Part shown: positions 27,960 through 38,538 of the stretch, piece by piece
Position numbering within the stretch: the stretch's first letter is position 1
Layout of the letters: each line of letters starts with the position of its first letter
Assembly: GCF_900142715.1 (NCBI RefSeq)
Contig: NZ_FRBX01000001.1
Location: forward strand, 248,001-312,000
Direction: 5' to 3'
DNA length: 64,000 bases
Source of the DNA: Flavobacterium pectinovorum
GTDB taxonomy: Bacteria; Bacteroidota; Bacteroidia; Flavobacteriales; Flavobacteriaceae
Made by a program: the position numbers and the translations under genes
The notes under the pieces: generated by a model
Seen by the model: only the letters and a program-made list of their open reading frames with translations
Told to the model about the DNA's origin: nothing
Databases searched by the model: none

Positions 27960-30344
27960 TTAAAACTTGAAATTATAACTAACAGCAGGAACAATTCCGA
28001 AAATAGATGTTTTTACAGCCTCATTATACCCTGTATCCACATTTTGACGGAAGTTTATAGACGCTGCGTTTTGTCTATTGTATAAATTGTAAATACTAAA
28101 AACCCATTCGCCTTTCCAGTTTCTGTCTTTATTGCTGCGTGGTGTTAAAGTAGCCGAAACATCAAGGTGATGATATGCCGGTAAACGGTGTTCGTTTCGC
28201 AAACCATAACTCGGAACAGTAATGCCAAGATACTCGTATTGTCCGTTCGGATAAGTAACGGGCTGTCCCGATTGTAAGGCAAAATTAGCCCCAAAAGACC
28301 ATTTTTCGTTTAAATTATAAGCAGAGGTAATGGCTAAATTATGTGTTTTGTCATAAGCAGAATTGTACCATTGTCCGTTATTTATTCCCGTTTCTTCAGG
28401 TGTTCTTCCCGGAGTTTGCTGTTCTGATTTTGACAATGTATAGGATATCCATCCATTAAATTTGCCTTCATTTTTCTTGAACATAATTTCTAAACCATAA
28501 GCGCGCATTTGCCCGTTTAAAATAACCTGCTCTATGGCATTATTAGCAATCAAATCTGCACCATCAATATAGTCGAGACGATTTTGAATTTCTTTATAAT
28601 AACTTTCGACTTCGAGGGAATATGCTCCATTATTTATATTTCTGAAATAACCTAAAGCAACCTGATCTGCAATCTGTGGTTTGATATAAGTATCACTTGG
28701 CATCCAGACATCGAGCGGAGTAGGTGATGAGGTGTTCGAAATTAACTGAAGATATTGTGCCATTCGGTTATAACTCGCTTTTACCGCCTGATCGTCATTT
28801 AGCTGGTAAGAAATTGAAAATCTTGGTTCCAGATTATTATAGTTTTTTATGGATTTATTTTTGCCGTAATATTCGGTTCCAATAGGAGTTCCTTTTTCGT
28901 AAATTTCTAAATCTGAATTGAAAACAACAGGATTATTATTATCGTATAAATTGATTGTCGAAGCGCCTAAACGATAAAATAAACTATAACGCAATCCGTA
29001 AGCGACTGTGATTTTTTTCGAAAGCTGATTTTCGGCATCAATATAAATGGCGGGTTCAAAAGCATATTTTTTATCTAATTGATCCGGGTTAATTCCGGAT
29101 TCTGCATTACTTGGTTTAATCGTTCCGGGATTAAATTCATAATAGATTCCGTTTAAGCCGTAATTCAATTTGAATTTATCTGAAATATAGTTTTTGAAAT
29201 CGTATTTAATATTATAATTTTTGATTCCCGAATCCCATTTGAAACCAACGAAATCAAGATCTAAACCGTAATAATAATCGCTATAAATCAAGGATAAATT
29301 CGAGAATAATTTATCAGAAAACAAATGATTCCAACGAAGATTTAAAGTTGAATTTCCGTAAATATTCGTGAAACTTTTATTTAAACTAAACACATCACGG
29401 CCAAAATAACCGGATAAATACAAACTGTTATTGTCATTTAATTTATAACTCAATTTGGTGTTTAAATCATAAAAATAAGCGGAGTTATCTTTGTTCTCTT
29501 CGGATAGTTTTAAAAATAAATGTGCGTAAGACGCTCTTCCTCCAATTAAAAACGAACCTCGATCTTTTACTATCGGACCTTCGGCAAGAATTCTGCTCGA
29601 AATTAATCCGATTCCCCCATTTACATGGAAATCCTTACTGCTTCCGTCTTTTTGATAAATATCTAAAACTGAGGAAGCTCTTCCTCCATAGCGTGCAGGA
29701 ATTCCACCTTTATATAATTTTAAATCTTTTATGGCGTCAGGATTAAAAACGGAGAAAAATCCAAATACGTGTGATGAATTAAATATCGTTGCTTCGTCTA
29801 ATAAAATTAAGTTTTGATCTGCACCTCCGCCACGAACGTTGAATCCGGATGCGCCTTCACCTGCATTTGTAACTCCCGGAAGTAATAAAATAGATTTTAA
29901 AACATCGACTTCACCTAAAACTACCGGCATTTTTTTGATGGTGGCAATTGAAAGTTTATTGGCACTCATTTCCGGCGATTTGATGTTGACTTTTCCTTTA
30001 TTGTCGGTAATAACAACTTCCTGAAGTTCTTCGCCGCTGCCTTCGTTTAAGGCAAAATTATTTTTGGTATTTTGATTTAAAACAACTGTTTTTTGAATGG
30101 TTTGGTAACCAACATAACTTATCTCGATTTGATGTTCACCTGATGGAATGGTAAGCGAATAAAAACCGTATTCATTAGTTGTAGTTCCAATTTTTAGTGC
30201 GGGAATATAAATGTTGACGCCAATTAAGGTTTCATTATTTTTAAAGTCGGTTATGGTGCCGCTTAAAGTAAATTTTTCCTGAGCAAATGAAGTAAAGATT
30301 GTAAAAATAATAATTAGAAACGTAGTAAACTTTTTTGTAATCAT
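27960..30344 (-). CDS. TonB-dependent outer-membrane receptor
   Basis: A 794-residue receptor with a signal peptide (1-21) and a carboxypeptidase-regulatory-like beta-sandwich (about 24-100, FTLSGTITDFKNNETLIGVNIYIP). The plug domain (about 125-230) has LLLPGVTNAGEGASGFNVRGGGADQNLILLDEATIF, and a beta-barrel runs to the C-terminal Phe (VPAVSYNFKF). The domain order is that of FecA/SusC-like receptors of Bacteroidetes. The DUF4249 lipoprotein follows, forming an uptake pair, possibly for a peptide, siderophore or vitamin; nothing in the sequence decides which. No anti-sigma/ECF pair is adjacent. Confidence 0.9.
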   Translation of the reverse strand: MITKKFTTFLIIIFTIFTSFAQEKFTLSGTITDFKNNETLIGVNIYIPALKIGTTTNEYGFYSLTIPSGEHQIEISYVGYQTIQKTVVLNQNTKNNFALNEGSGEELQEVVITDNKGKVNIKSPEMSANKLSIATIKKMPVVLGEVDVLKSILLLPGVTNAGEGASGFNVRGGGADQNLILLDEATIFNSSHVFGFFSVFNPDAIKDLKLYKGGIPARYGGRASSVLDIYQKDGSSKDFHVNGGIGLISSRILAEGPIVKDRGSFLIGGRASYAHLFLKLSEENKDNSAYFYDLNTKLSYKLNDNNSLYLSGYFGRDVFSLNKSFTNIYGNSTLNLRWNHLFSDKLFSNLSLIYSDYYYGLDLDFVGFKWDSGIKNYNIKYDFKNYISDKFKLNYGLNGIYYEFNPGTIKPSNAESGINPDQLDKKYAFEPAIYIDAENQLSKKITVAYGLRYSLFYRLGASTINLYDNNNPVVFNSDLEIYEKGTPIGTEYYGKNKSIKNYNNLEPRFSISYQLNDDQAVKASYNRMAQYLQLISNTSSPTPLDVWMPSDTYIKPQIADQVALGYFRNINNGAYSLEVESYYKEIQNRLDYIDGADLIANNAIEQVILNGQMRAYGLEIMFKKNEGKFNGWISYTLSKSEQQTPGRTPEETGINNGQWYNSAYDKTHNLAITSAYNLNEKWSFGANFALQSGQPVTYPNGQYEYLGITVPSYGLRNEHRLPAYHHLDVSATLTPRSNKDRNWKGEWVFSIYNLYNRQNAASINFRQNVDTGYNEAVKTSIFGIVPAVSYNFKF

Positions 30345-30420
30345 TGTTTTGATTTTGATTTACATAGATAATAATTCTTACTAAATATTATAGAGTAAGG
30401 TTTGTTAAACATTAGTTAAG

Positions 30421-30454
30421 AAAAAAAGACAACCGTTTCGGGTTGTCTTTTTTA
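30421..30454 (-). terminator. Terminator of icd
   Basis: AAAGACAACC (30425-30434) pairs with GGTTGTCTTT (30441-30450), 6-nt loop, with A- and T-runs on the two sides. It could work in both directions; it lies past the icd stop. Confidence 0.8.
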
Positions 30455-30477
30455 CTATTAATGTGTAAACATTTTAT

Positions 30478-32853
<2,376 letters not shown>

Positions 32854-32923
32854 TTAAATTGCTAATTCGATGATTTTGATATTAAAATATTGCTGTTTTG
32901 TTATTTTAAAAAAGTAAGCATAA

Positions 32924-32960
32924 AAAAAACTCGTTTCAAACAATATGAAACGAGTTTTTT
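32924..32960 (-). terminator. Terminator of rplS
   Basis: AAAACTCGTTTCA (32926-32938) pairs with TGAAACGAGTTTT (32946-32958), 7-nt loop, with an A-run on the plus strand giving the T-run for rplS. Confidence 0.85.
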
Positions 32961-32980
32961 TATAACAAAGAGATAAATGA

Positions 32981-33331
32981 TTATCTTCTTTTATCTCTAA
33001 TCTTAGCTTTTTTACCAGTAAGTTCTCTGAAGTAGAAAATTCTAGCTCTACGTACAGCACCTTTCTTGTTGATTTCAATTTTTTGTAAAGCTGGTAAGTT
33101 TACCGGGAAGATACGCTCAACACCAATAGCACCAGACATTTTACGAATAGTAAAAGTTTCTGTGTTACCAGAACCTCTTCTTTGAATAACAACTCCTTTA
33201 AAAAACTGAGTTCTTGTTTTTTCACCCTCTTTAATTTCGTAGAAAACTGTGATAGTATCTCCAGCTCCAAAAACAGGGAAATCTTTTTTAGCAACTAATT
33301 CGGTTTGAACGAATTTCATTAAATCTGCCAT
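32981..33331 (-). CDS. rplS: Ribosomal protein L19
   Basis: A 116-residue L19. It opens MADLMKFVQTELVAKKDFPVFGAGDT and contains the family core EGEKTRTQFFKGVVIQRRGSGNTETFTIRKMSG...GVERIFPVNLP, then RRARIFYFRELTGKKAKI. It sits at the 30S-50S interface of the ribosome. trmD is the next gene upstream, the usual order, but the 221-bp gap, its own promoter with a perfect TTTG-N19-TAnnTTTG layout, and a GC-richer leader suggest separate expression control. Confidence 0.96.
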   Translation of the reverse strand: MADLMKFVQTELVAKKDFPVFGAGDTITVFYEIKEGEKTRTQFFKGVVIQRRGSGNTETFTIRKMSGAIGVERIFPVNLPALQKIEINKKGAVRRARIFYFRELTGKKAKIRDKRR

Positions 33332-33400
33332 GATATCTTAAATTATGGTTTTTTATAATAGAGCAACATTCACGGATCTCGCCAGAGGTTAGTCTAATTC
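33332..33400 (-). promoter_or_regulatory. Candidate L19 leader RNA
   Basis: The roughly 65-nt untranslated leader of rplS includes a GC-richer stretch (CTCTGGCGAGATCCGTGAATG on the minus strand) that can form GGCGA/TTGCT with a 12-nt loop. Published r-protein leader surveys include a flavobacterial L19 leader motif; this is the right place for one. Identity not confirmed. Confidence 0.4.
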
Positions 33401-33405
33401 GGGTG

Positions 33406-33413
33406 CAAATGTA
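33406..33413 (-). promoter_or_regulatory. -7 box of rplS
   Basis: Minus-strand TACATTTG, preceded at exactly 19 nt by TTTG, a textbook Bacteroidetes promoter. Confidence 0.7.
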
Positions 33414-33423
33414 GTTAAATAAA

Positions 33424-33541
33424 TTCAAATTCCAAATTTTTAAAATTCCAAATTCCAATGCAAAACGTCAAATTACAATATAAGTAAAATTCCAAATTCC
33501 AATCTTTTAACTAGTTGATCAATTGGAATTTGGAATTTTAA
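33424..33541. repeat. AAATTCCAAATTCCAAT repeat cluster
   Basis: Two direct copies near 33451 and 33490 and an inverted copy near 33522-33540 fill the trmD-rplS gap. It is the same family as at 9020 and 63783. Confidence 0.55.
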
Positions 33542-33552
33542 AAATTTGGATT

Positions 33553-34227
33553 TTATTCTAACAGATCCGGGCGTCTGTTCTTTGTATGTTCATACGCCAT
33601 ATCTTCTCGCCATTTGTCAATTTTGGCAAAATGACCACTGGTTAAAACTTCCGGAACTTTCCATCCCTTATAATCTGCAGGTCTTGTATATATAGGTCCG
33701 GAAAGTAAATTATCCTGAAAACTATCTGTCAATGCCGAAGTTTCATCGCTTAAAACTCCTGGAATTAATCGAATTAAAGCATCAGATAAAACCAAAGCGC
33801 CTAATTCTCCTCCGGATAAAACATAATCGCCAATCGAAATTTCTTTGGTAATAAAATGATCACGAACACGCTGGTCTACACCTTTATAATGCCCGCATAA
33901 AATGATAATATTTTCATACATCGACATTGTATTCGCCATTTTTTGGTTTAAAGTTTCTCCATCTGGCGACATATAAATGATTTCATCATATTCGCGCTCA
34001 CTTTTTAAATGAGTAATACAAGCATCAATAGGCTGAACGGTCATTACCATTCCGGCGCCACCGCCAAACGGATAATCGTCGACACTTTTTTGTTTATTAG
34101 TTGTATAATCTCGCAAATTATGAAAATGAACTTCAACCAAACCTTTGTCGATGGCACGTTTCATAATCGAAGCCTCAAACGGACTTTTTAATAATTCCGG
34201 CAAAATCGTAATAATATCAATTCGCAT
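33553..34227 (-). CDS. trmD: tRNA (guanine-37-N1)-methyltransferase
   Basis: A 224-residue SPOUT enzyme. It opens [25 protein letters not shown], with [15 protein letters not shown], then the knot segments [13 protein letters not shown] and [17 protein letters not shown], which bind SAM. It methylates G37 of tRNAs to prevent frameshifting. It is upstream of rplS on the same strand, but rpsP and rimM, often linked in other phyla, are absent. Length and start are normal for the family. Confidence 0.95.
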   Translation of the reverse strand: MRIDIITILPELLKSPFEASIMKRAIDKGLVEVHFHNLRDYTTNKQKSVDDYPFGGGAGMVMTVQPIDACITHLKSEREYDEIIYMSPDGETLNQKMANTMSMYENIIILCGHYKGVDQRVRDHFITKEISIGDYVLSGGELGALVLSDALIRLIPGVLSDETSALTDSFQDNLLSGPIYTRPADYKGWKVPEVLTSGHFAKIDKWREDMAYEHTKNRRPDLLE

Positions 34228-34439
34228 TTTTCTTCAATATTTTCTAAGCGGCAAAGATACAAAGTAATATTTGAGAACTTTGAAAATATAACAAGAACAA
34301 TTTGAGGGATTATTGTTAGTTGATATAATCGTAATTGCAATATTTTTTTCTAAATATAAATTTGAAAAAAAAAGTTGAGAAGAAATCCAAATAGAAAATA
34401 AGAATAGCTATTTTTTTGAATATATTTAACGAAAAGTAT

Positions 34440-35345
34440 ATGAGAAAAATAGCTATTCTTATTTTTATAATATTTTGTTCCTGCAGTAAAGAAAAAACAA
34501 ATAAAATTCCAAAAGAAGTCCCAAAAGAAATTCCGAAAGAAGCGTCTTATTTTAAACACATTAAAAGTAATGATGTTAAATTGGCCGAACCTGTTTATGG
34601 AGATTGGTTGTTTTCTCATAAAGAAAAAGGACAAACTTTTGAGCAATACTTTACATCTAAACATATTGTGCCAACAAAGGAGGCAAATATTATTTACATC
34701 CGACCTATTGGAAATTTTAATTCTTTGCAAAAAAAACAAATTAAGCTCGCTAATGAATATTTAGAAATTTACTTTCAATTAAAAACAAAAACGTTAGCAC
34801 CTATTTCTAATGACGTGGTTCCAAATTCTTCCAGAAGAATGATGTATGGTCATGAACAGTTATTGGCAGGTTATCTTTTAAATGATGTTTTGAAAGAAGA
34901 AAAACCTTTAAACAGAATTGCCTTAATGGGGCTTTCAGAATTGGATTTATATCCTAAGCCTGAATGGAATTATGTTTTTGGTTTGGCTTCTTATCATGAT
35001 AAAGTGGCTGTGAGTTCAATTTATAGATTGCAGGATGGAGAATTAACATCTGAAAACTTCAATTTATGTTTATCACGATTACTTAAAATAAGCTCTCATG
35101 AAATCGGACATATGTTTGGTTTGCATCATTGTATTGCGGCTGATTGTGTAATGAATGGTACTAATAGTATGGAAGAAACCGACCGGCATTCGATAAGATT
35201 ATGTTCTGTCTGCCAAAGAAAATTGAATTCGTGTATACAATATGATAATAAAAAGAGGTTGAGTGATTTAGAGAAATATTTTAAAAAGAATGACTTAAAC
35301 GACGAATTTGATTTGATGAAAAAAGATATTGGAATTATTCAATAA
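34440..35345 (+). CDS. Archaemetzincin-type lipoprotein metalloprotease
   Basis: A 301-residue protein from the ATG at 34440 with a lipoprotein signal (MRKIAILIFIIFCSC). A short Lys/Pro/Glu tether (KIPKEVPKEIPKEA) follows. The M54 zinc site is HEIGHMFGLHH (H220, E221, H224, H230), followed by C231-x4-C236-x-M238 and later C255-x2-C258, the four-cysteine second zinc site of archaemetzincins. Most family members are cytosolic or of unknown location; the lipobox here implies a membrane-anchored, exported form. Substrates are unknown. It starts a run of five plus-strand genes. Confidence 0.85.
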   Translation: MRKIAILIFIIFCSCSKEKTNKIPKEVPKEIPKEASYFKHIKSNDVKLAEPVYGDWLFSHKEKGQTFEQYFTSKHIVPTKEANIIYIRPIGNFNSLQKKQIKLANEYLEIYFQLKTKTLAPISNDVVPNSSRRMMYGHEQLLAGYLLNDVLKEEKPLNRIALMGLSELDLYPKPEWNYVFGLASYHDKVAVSSIYRLQDGELTSENFNLCLSRLLKISSHEIGHMFGLHHCIAADCVMNGTNSMEETDRHSIRLCSVCQRKLNSCIQYDNKKRLSDLEKYFKKNDLNDEFDLMKKDIGIIQ

Positions 35346-35351
35346 ATAGAA

Positions 35352-35882
35352 ATGAAAAAAACAAAAATTCTTGCAATAACCGGCAGTACCAGAAAAAATT
35401 CAAGCAACTTCAAAATTTTAAAATATATTTCGGATAATATTAAAACAGAATTCGAAGTTGAAATATTTGAAGATCTAACTGAAATACCACATTTCAATCC
35501 TGATTTGGATAATGAGAATCCACCAAATATGGTTACTTTTTTTAGGAATAAAATAAATGAGGCAGATGGCGTGCTAATTTGTACTCCCGAATATGTTTTT
35601 AGTTTACCGGGAAGTTTAAAAAATGCTTTAGAATGGTGTGTTTCGACTACTATTTTTTCAAATAAAAATATTGGATTAATAACCGCTTCGGCTTCTGGAG
35701 AAATGGGGCACAAGCAATTATTGCTTATAATGAAAACGCTCGAAGCTAAATTTCTGGATAATACACAACTTTTAATTCAGGGCATCCGTGGAAAAATTAA
35801 TGAAGAAGGAAAAATTATAAACGAAGAAACAGAATCTGAACTTCAGGATTTTATATGTAATTTTGAAAGTCAATTTAATTAA
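35352..35882 (+). CDS. NADPH-dependent FMN reductase family protein
   Basis: A 176-residue flavodoxin-like protein. The FMN phosphate loop is GSTRKNSSN (11-19), and the second family mark is TPEYVFSLPGSLKNALEW, which lines the flavin ring. Members reduce FMN, quinones, azo dyes or chromate with NADPH. It starts 6 bp after the archaemetzincin stop, so the two are likely co-transcribed. The physiological substrate cannot be told from the sequence. Confidence 0.85.
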   Translation: MKKTKILAITGSTRKNSSNFKILKYISDNIKTEFEVEIFEDLTEIPHFNPDLDNENPPNMVTFFRNKINEADGVLICTPEYVFSLPGSLKNALEWCVSTTIFSNKNIGLITASASGEMGHKQLLLIMKTLEAKFLDNTQLLIQGIRGKINEEGKIINEETESELQDFICNFESQFN

Positions 35883-35923
35883 AGATTTTATTTAAAAGAT
35901 TATTTTTACTTAAAAAAGATAAG

Positions 35924-36787
35924 ATGATTTCCAGAAGAACTTTTGTTATTAATTCCGGTTTAGCTACTGCAGCAGTTTTAGCGATGCCATCTTTAGCTTT
36001 TACTATGAACAAAAAAGAAATTGGTTTACAATTATATACATTGCGAGATGAAATTTCGAAAGATGTAAAATCTACCTTGCAAAAAGTAGCCGCTGCAGGT
36101 TATACAAATATTGAAACTTATGGATTTTCTATAAAAGATCAGTTTTGGGGAATTTCGCCAACAGCACTTAAAAAAATCTTAGACGAAAATCAATTAAAAG
36201 CCGTAAGCGGACATTATAATTTAGGAAGTTTTTTATATGATGGAAACACAACAGAGCTTATTGCGGCAATTGAAGCAGCAAAAGTTTTAAAAAGCGAGTA
36301 TTTGACAATTCCCTGGGTTGATGAGCCATTTAGAAAAGATTTTAAAACAATAGCGTCACGATTAAATGAAGCTGCAAAAATGTGCAAAGCTTCAGGCTTA
36401 AAATTAGCGTATCATAATCATGATTTTGAATTTCAAGAACACGATGGAATTACCGGATATGAAATCTTACTAAAAGAAACAGACAAAGATTTAGTATATT
36501 TTGAGTTAGATTTATATTGGGTGGTTCGCTCAGGAAATGATCCGTTGAAATTGTTTAAGGAAAATCCCGGACGTTTTAAAATGTGGCATGTTAAAGATAT
36601 GAACAAATTAAATCAAGCTTTAAATACTGAAGTTGGTTCGGGTTCAATTGATTTTAAAACTATTTTTAAGGAAGCAAAACAATCAGGAATGAAACATTTT
36701 TTTGTTGAACAGGAGAATAATTACAATCCAAATTCTTTTGAGTCTATAAAAAACAGCTATGATTTTATTTCCAAAGAATTGCTTTAG
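35924..36787 (+). CDS. Exported sugar phosphate isomerase/epimerase-like TIM barrel
   Basis: A 287-residue protein. The N-terminus MISRRTFVINSGLATAAVLAMPSLAF has twin arginines and a hydrophobic stretch, so it could be a Tat substrate. The rest is an AP-endonuclease 2/xylose-isomerase-like barrel. Metal-ligand candidates are in KLAYHNHDFEF, YFELDLYWVVRSG, MWHVKDMN and HFFVEQENN. Such proteins often act on keto-sugars or inositol derivatives. A cupin gene follows 50 bp later. Exact substrate unknown. Confidence 0.8.
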   Translation: MISRRTFVINSGLATAAVLAMPSLAFTMNKKEIGLQLYTLRDEISKDVKSTLQKVAAAGYTNIETYGFSIKDQFWGISPTALKKILDENQLKAVSGHYNLGSFLYDGNTTELIAAIEAAKVLKSEYLTIPWVDEPFRKDFKTIASRLNEAAKMCKASGLKLAYHNHDFEFQEHDGITGYEILLKETDKDLVYFELDLYWVVRSGNDPLKLFKENPGRFKMWHVKDMNKLNQALNTEVGSGSIDFKTIFKEAKQSGMKHFFVEQENNYNPNSFESIKNSYDFISKELL

Positions 36788-36837
36788 AATAATTCATTTA
36801 GAAACCTTATTTTTGTAGGAATAAAATCAGAATAAAT

Positions 36838-37188
36838 ATGCAAAGTTTCGGAACAAGTAAAGAATTTATAAAAGGCGATGATATTGAATGGGAAGTGGTT
36901 GGTGAAGGAATTAAACGCAAAATCCTGGCTTATGATGATAAAGTAATGCTGGTAAATGTTCATTTTGAAAAAGGTGGAATAGGTGTTTTACATGAGCATT
37001 ATCATTCTCAGGTAACTTATGTCTCAAGCGGTAAATTCGATGTTACAATTTCTGGTGTTACCCAAACATTAAAAGAAGGCGATAGCTTTTATATTCCGCC
37101 ACATGCAATTCATGGTGTTGTTTGTCTCGAAAGCGGACTTTTAACAGATGTATTTAGCCCGATGCGTGAAGATTTTATGAAATCATAA
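36838..37188 (+). CDS. Small cupin-domain protein
   Basis: A 116-residue single-domain cupin. Metal-binding motif 1 is GGIGVLHEHYHSQVTYVSSGKF (His, His and Glu-like positions) and motif 2 is DSFYIPPHAIHGVVCLESG. The fold is common in sugar-degradation and oxygenase proteins. Its position between an isomerase-like gene and an MFS transporter suggests small-molecule catabolism, but this is inference. ATG at 36838. Confidence 0.8.
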   Translation: MQSFGTSKEFIKGDDIEWEVVGEGIKRKILAYDDKVMLVNVHFEKGGIGVLHEHYHSQVTYVSSGKFDVTISGVTQTLKEGDSFYIPPHAIHGVVCLESGLLTDVFSPMREDFMKS

Positions 37189-37287
37189 AGTTTTAAAATC
37201 AATATAATCTTTAAAATCAATCTCTGATTTGATTCTGAATTTGAAAAATTTTTACAATTTTTAAAGTTTTGGTTAAAATTAGATTGG

Positions 37288-37295
37288 TATTTTTG
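37288..37295 (+). promoter_or_regulatory. -7 box of the MFS gene
   Basis: TATTTTTG preceded at 16 nt by TTTG (37268-37271). It ends 4 bp before the ATG at 37300, implying a leaderless transcript or a start at Met11. Confidence 0.55.
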
Positions 37296-37299
37296 CAAA

Positions 37300-38478
37300 A
37301 TGAATTTATCCAAAACGAATGTCTTATTTATGGCAGTTTGCACTGGACTTATAGTTGCAAATCTTTATTACTGCCAGCCTTTAATTGTTTTAATTGCCAA
37401 CGAATTTAAAATTCCGGAAGCCAATGCAGGAACCATAACATATCTTACACAAGCCGGATATGCAATTGGTTTATTTTTCATGGTTCCGTTAGGTGACAAA
37501 ATCGAGCGTAAAAAGCAAATTTTGATGACCACTTTTGCGTCGGTAATAGCCTTAATTTTAGCTGCAACAGCAAAGAGTTTCTTTCTTTTGCAAATAGCTT
37601 CTTTATTAATAGGAATCACTTCAATAGTTCCACAGCTTATTTTGCCATTGGCGGCTTCATTAAGTGCGCAGGAACAACGAGGAAAAGTTGTTGGAACTAT
37701 TATGAGCGGCTTATTGGTCGGAATTTTACTTTCAAGAACTTTAAGCGGATTCATTGGTCAGGTTTTGGGTTGGAGATCGATGTTTTATATCGCAGCCGGA
37801 ATCTGTCTTTTGATCTTTTTTGTAATTCAGAATAAATTCCCCATTAATAAACCTCAGTTTCAGGGAACTTACGGTCAATTGATTTCTTCTCTTTTTACAC
37901 TAATAAAAACACAGCCGGTTTTGCGTGAAGCTACATTAATCAATGTATTCAGTTTTGCACAATTTGGTGCTTTCTGGACTACAATGGTATTACTGCTTTC
38001 CGGAGAACCTTTCCATTTTAATAGTGCAACAATTGGTTTATTCGGAATTGTTGGTGCATCCGGAGCTTTGGCAGCGCCATTAGTTGGAAAAATGGGTGAC
38101 AAAGGCGGGTCTAGAGTAGCGGTTGGTTACGGCTGTTTGCTGATATTAATAAGTTTTTTAATTTTTTACTTTTCAGTAGAAAGCGTAATTGGTATTGCGA
38201 TTGGAATTGTATTTATTGATATCGGAATTCAAGGCGTTCATATTTCAAACCAAACCCGTGTTTATTCTCTACTTCCCGAAGCAAGAAATAGACTGAATAC
38301 CGTATTTATGTCGTTTAGCTTTTTAGGAACGGCTGCAGGATCTGCATACGGATTATTATTATGGAAATTAGGAGGATGGCACGCCGTAAGTATTGGTTGT
38401 GTTGGATTGTCTTTATTAGCATTTACAGTTTACGGACTTACTTATAAATCATCCCGACGCTTCGGGACTAAAAAATAG
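37300..38478 (+). CDS. MFS transporter
   Basis: A 392-residue protein with 12 membrane segments. The N-terminus MNLSKTNVLFMAVCTGLIVANLYYCQPLIVLIANEF and the loop-2 motif PLGDKIERKKQI are typical of the drug/sugar-efflux type MFS. The mid-loop copy is GKMGDKGGSRVAV. The last residues SSRRFGTKK are encoded within a palindrome (TCCCGA-CGCT-TCGGGA, 38452-38467) that recurs elsewhere as an intergenic repeat. If the promoter box is real, translation may start at Met11. Substrate unknown. Confidence 0.88.
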   Translation: MNLSKTNVLFMAVCTGLIVANLYYCQPLIVLIANEFKIPEANAGTITYLTQAGYAIGLFFMVPLGDKIERKKQILMTTFASVIALILAATAKSFFLLQIASLLIGITSIVPQLILPLAASLSAQEQRGKVVGTIMSGLLVGILLSRTLSGFIGQVLGWRSMFYIAAGICLLIFFVIQNKFPINKPQFQGTYGQLISSLFTLIKTQPVLREATLINVFSFAQFGAFWTTMVLLLSGEPFHFNSATIGLFGIVGASGALAAPLVGKMGDKGGSRVAVGYGCLLILISFLIFYFSVESVIGIAIGIVFIDIGIQGVHISNQTRVYSLLPEARNRLNTVFMSFSFLGTAAGSAYGLLLWKLGGWHAVSIGCVGLSLLAFTVYGLTYKSSRRFGTKK

Positions 38479-38507
38479 AAAGCACAAATTGATACAGAAT
38501 TAATTTG

Positions 38508-38515
38508 TAAATTTG
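38508..38515 (+). promoter_or_regulatory. -7 box of the cyclophilin-FKBP gene
   Basis: TAAATTTG with TTG 16 nt upstream (38489-38491), 23 bp before the ATG. Confidence 0.6.
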
Positions 38516-38538
38516 CAATCAAAATTAAAAATTACAAC

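Noticed and set aside
32854-33078. Minus-strand frame overlapping the end of rplS
   Set aside because: It shares bases with rplS in another frame and runs through the rplS terminator.
34350-34739. Minus-strand frame opposite the archaemetzincin start
   Set aside because: Phe-rich mirror of Lys-rich coding sequence; the zinc protease frame is certain.
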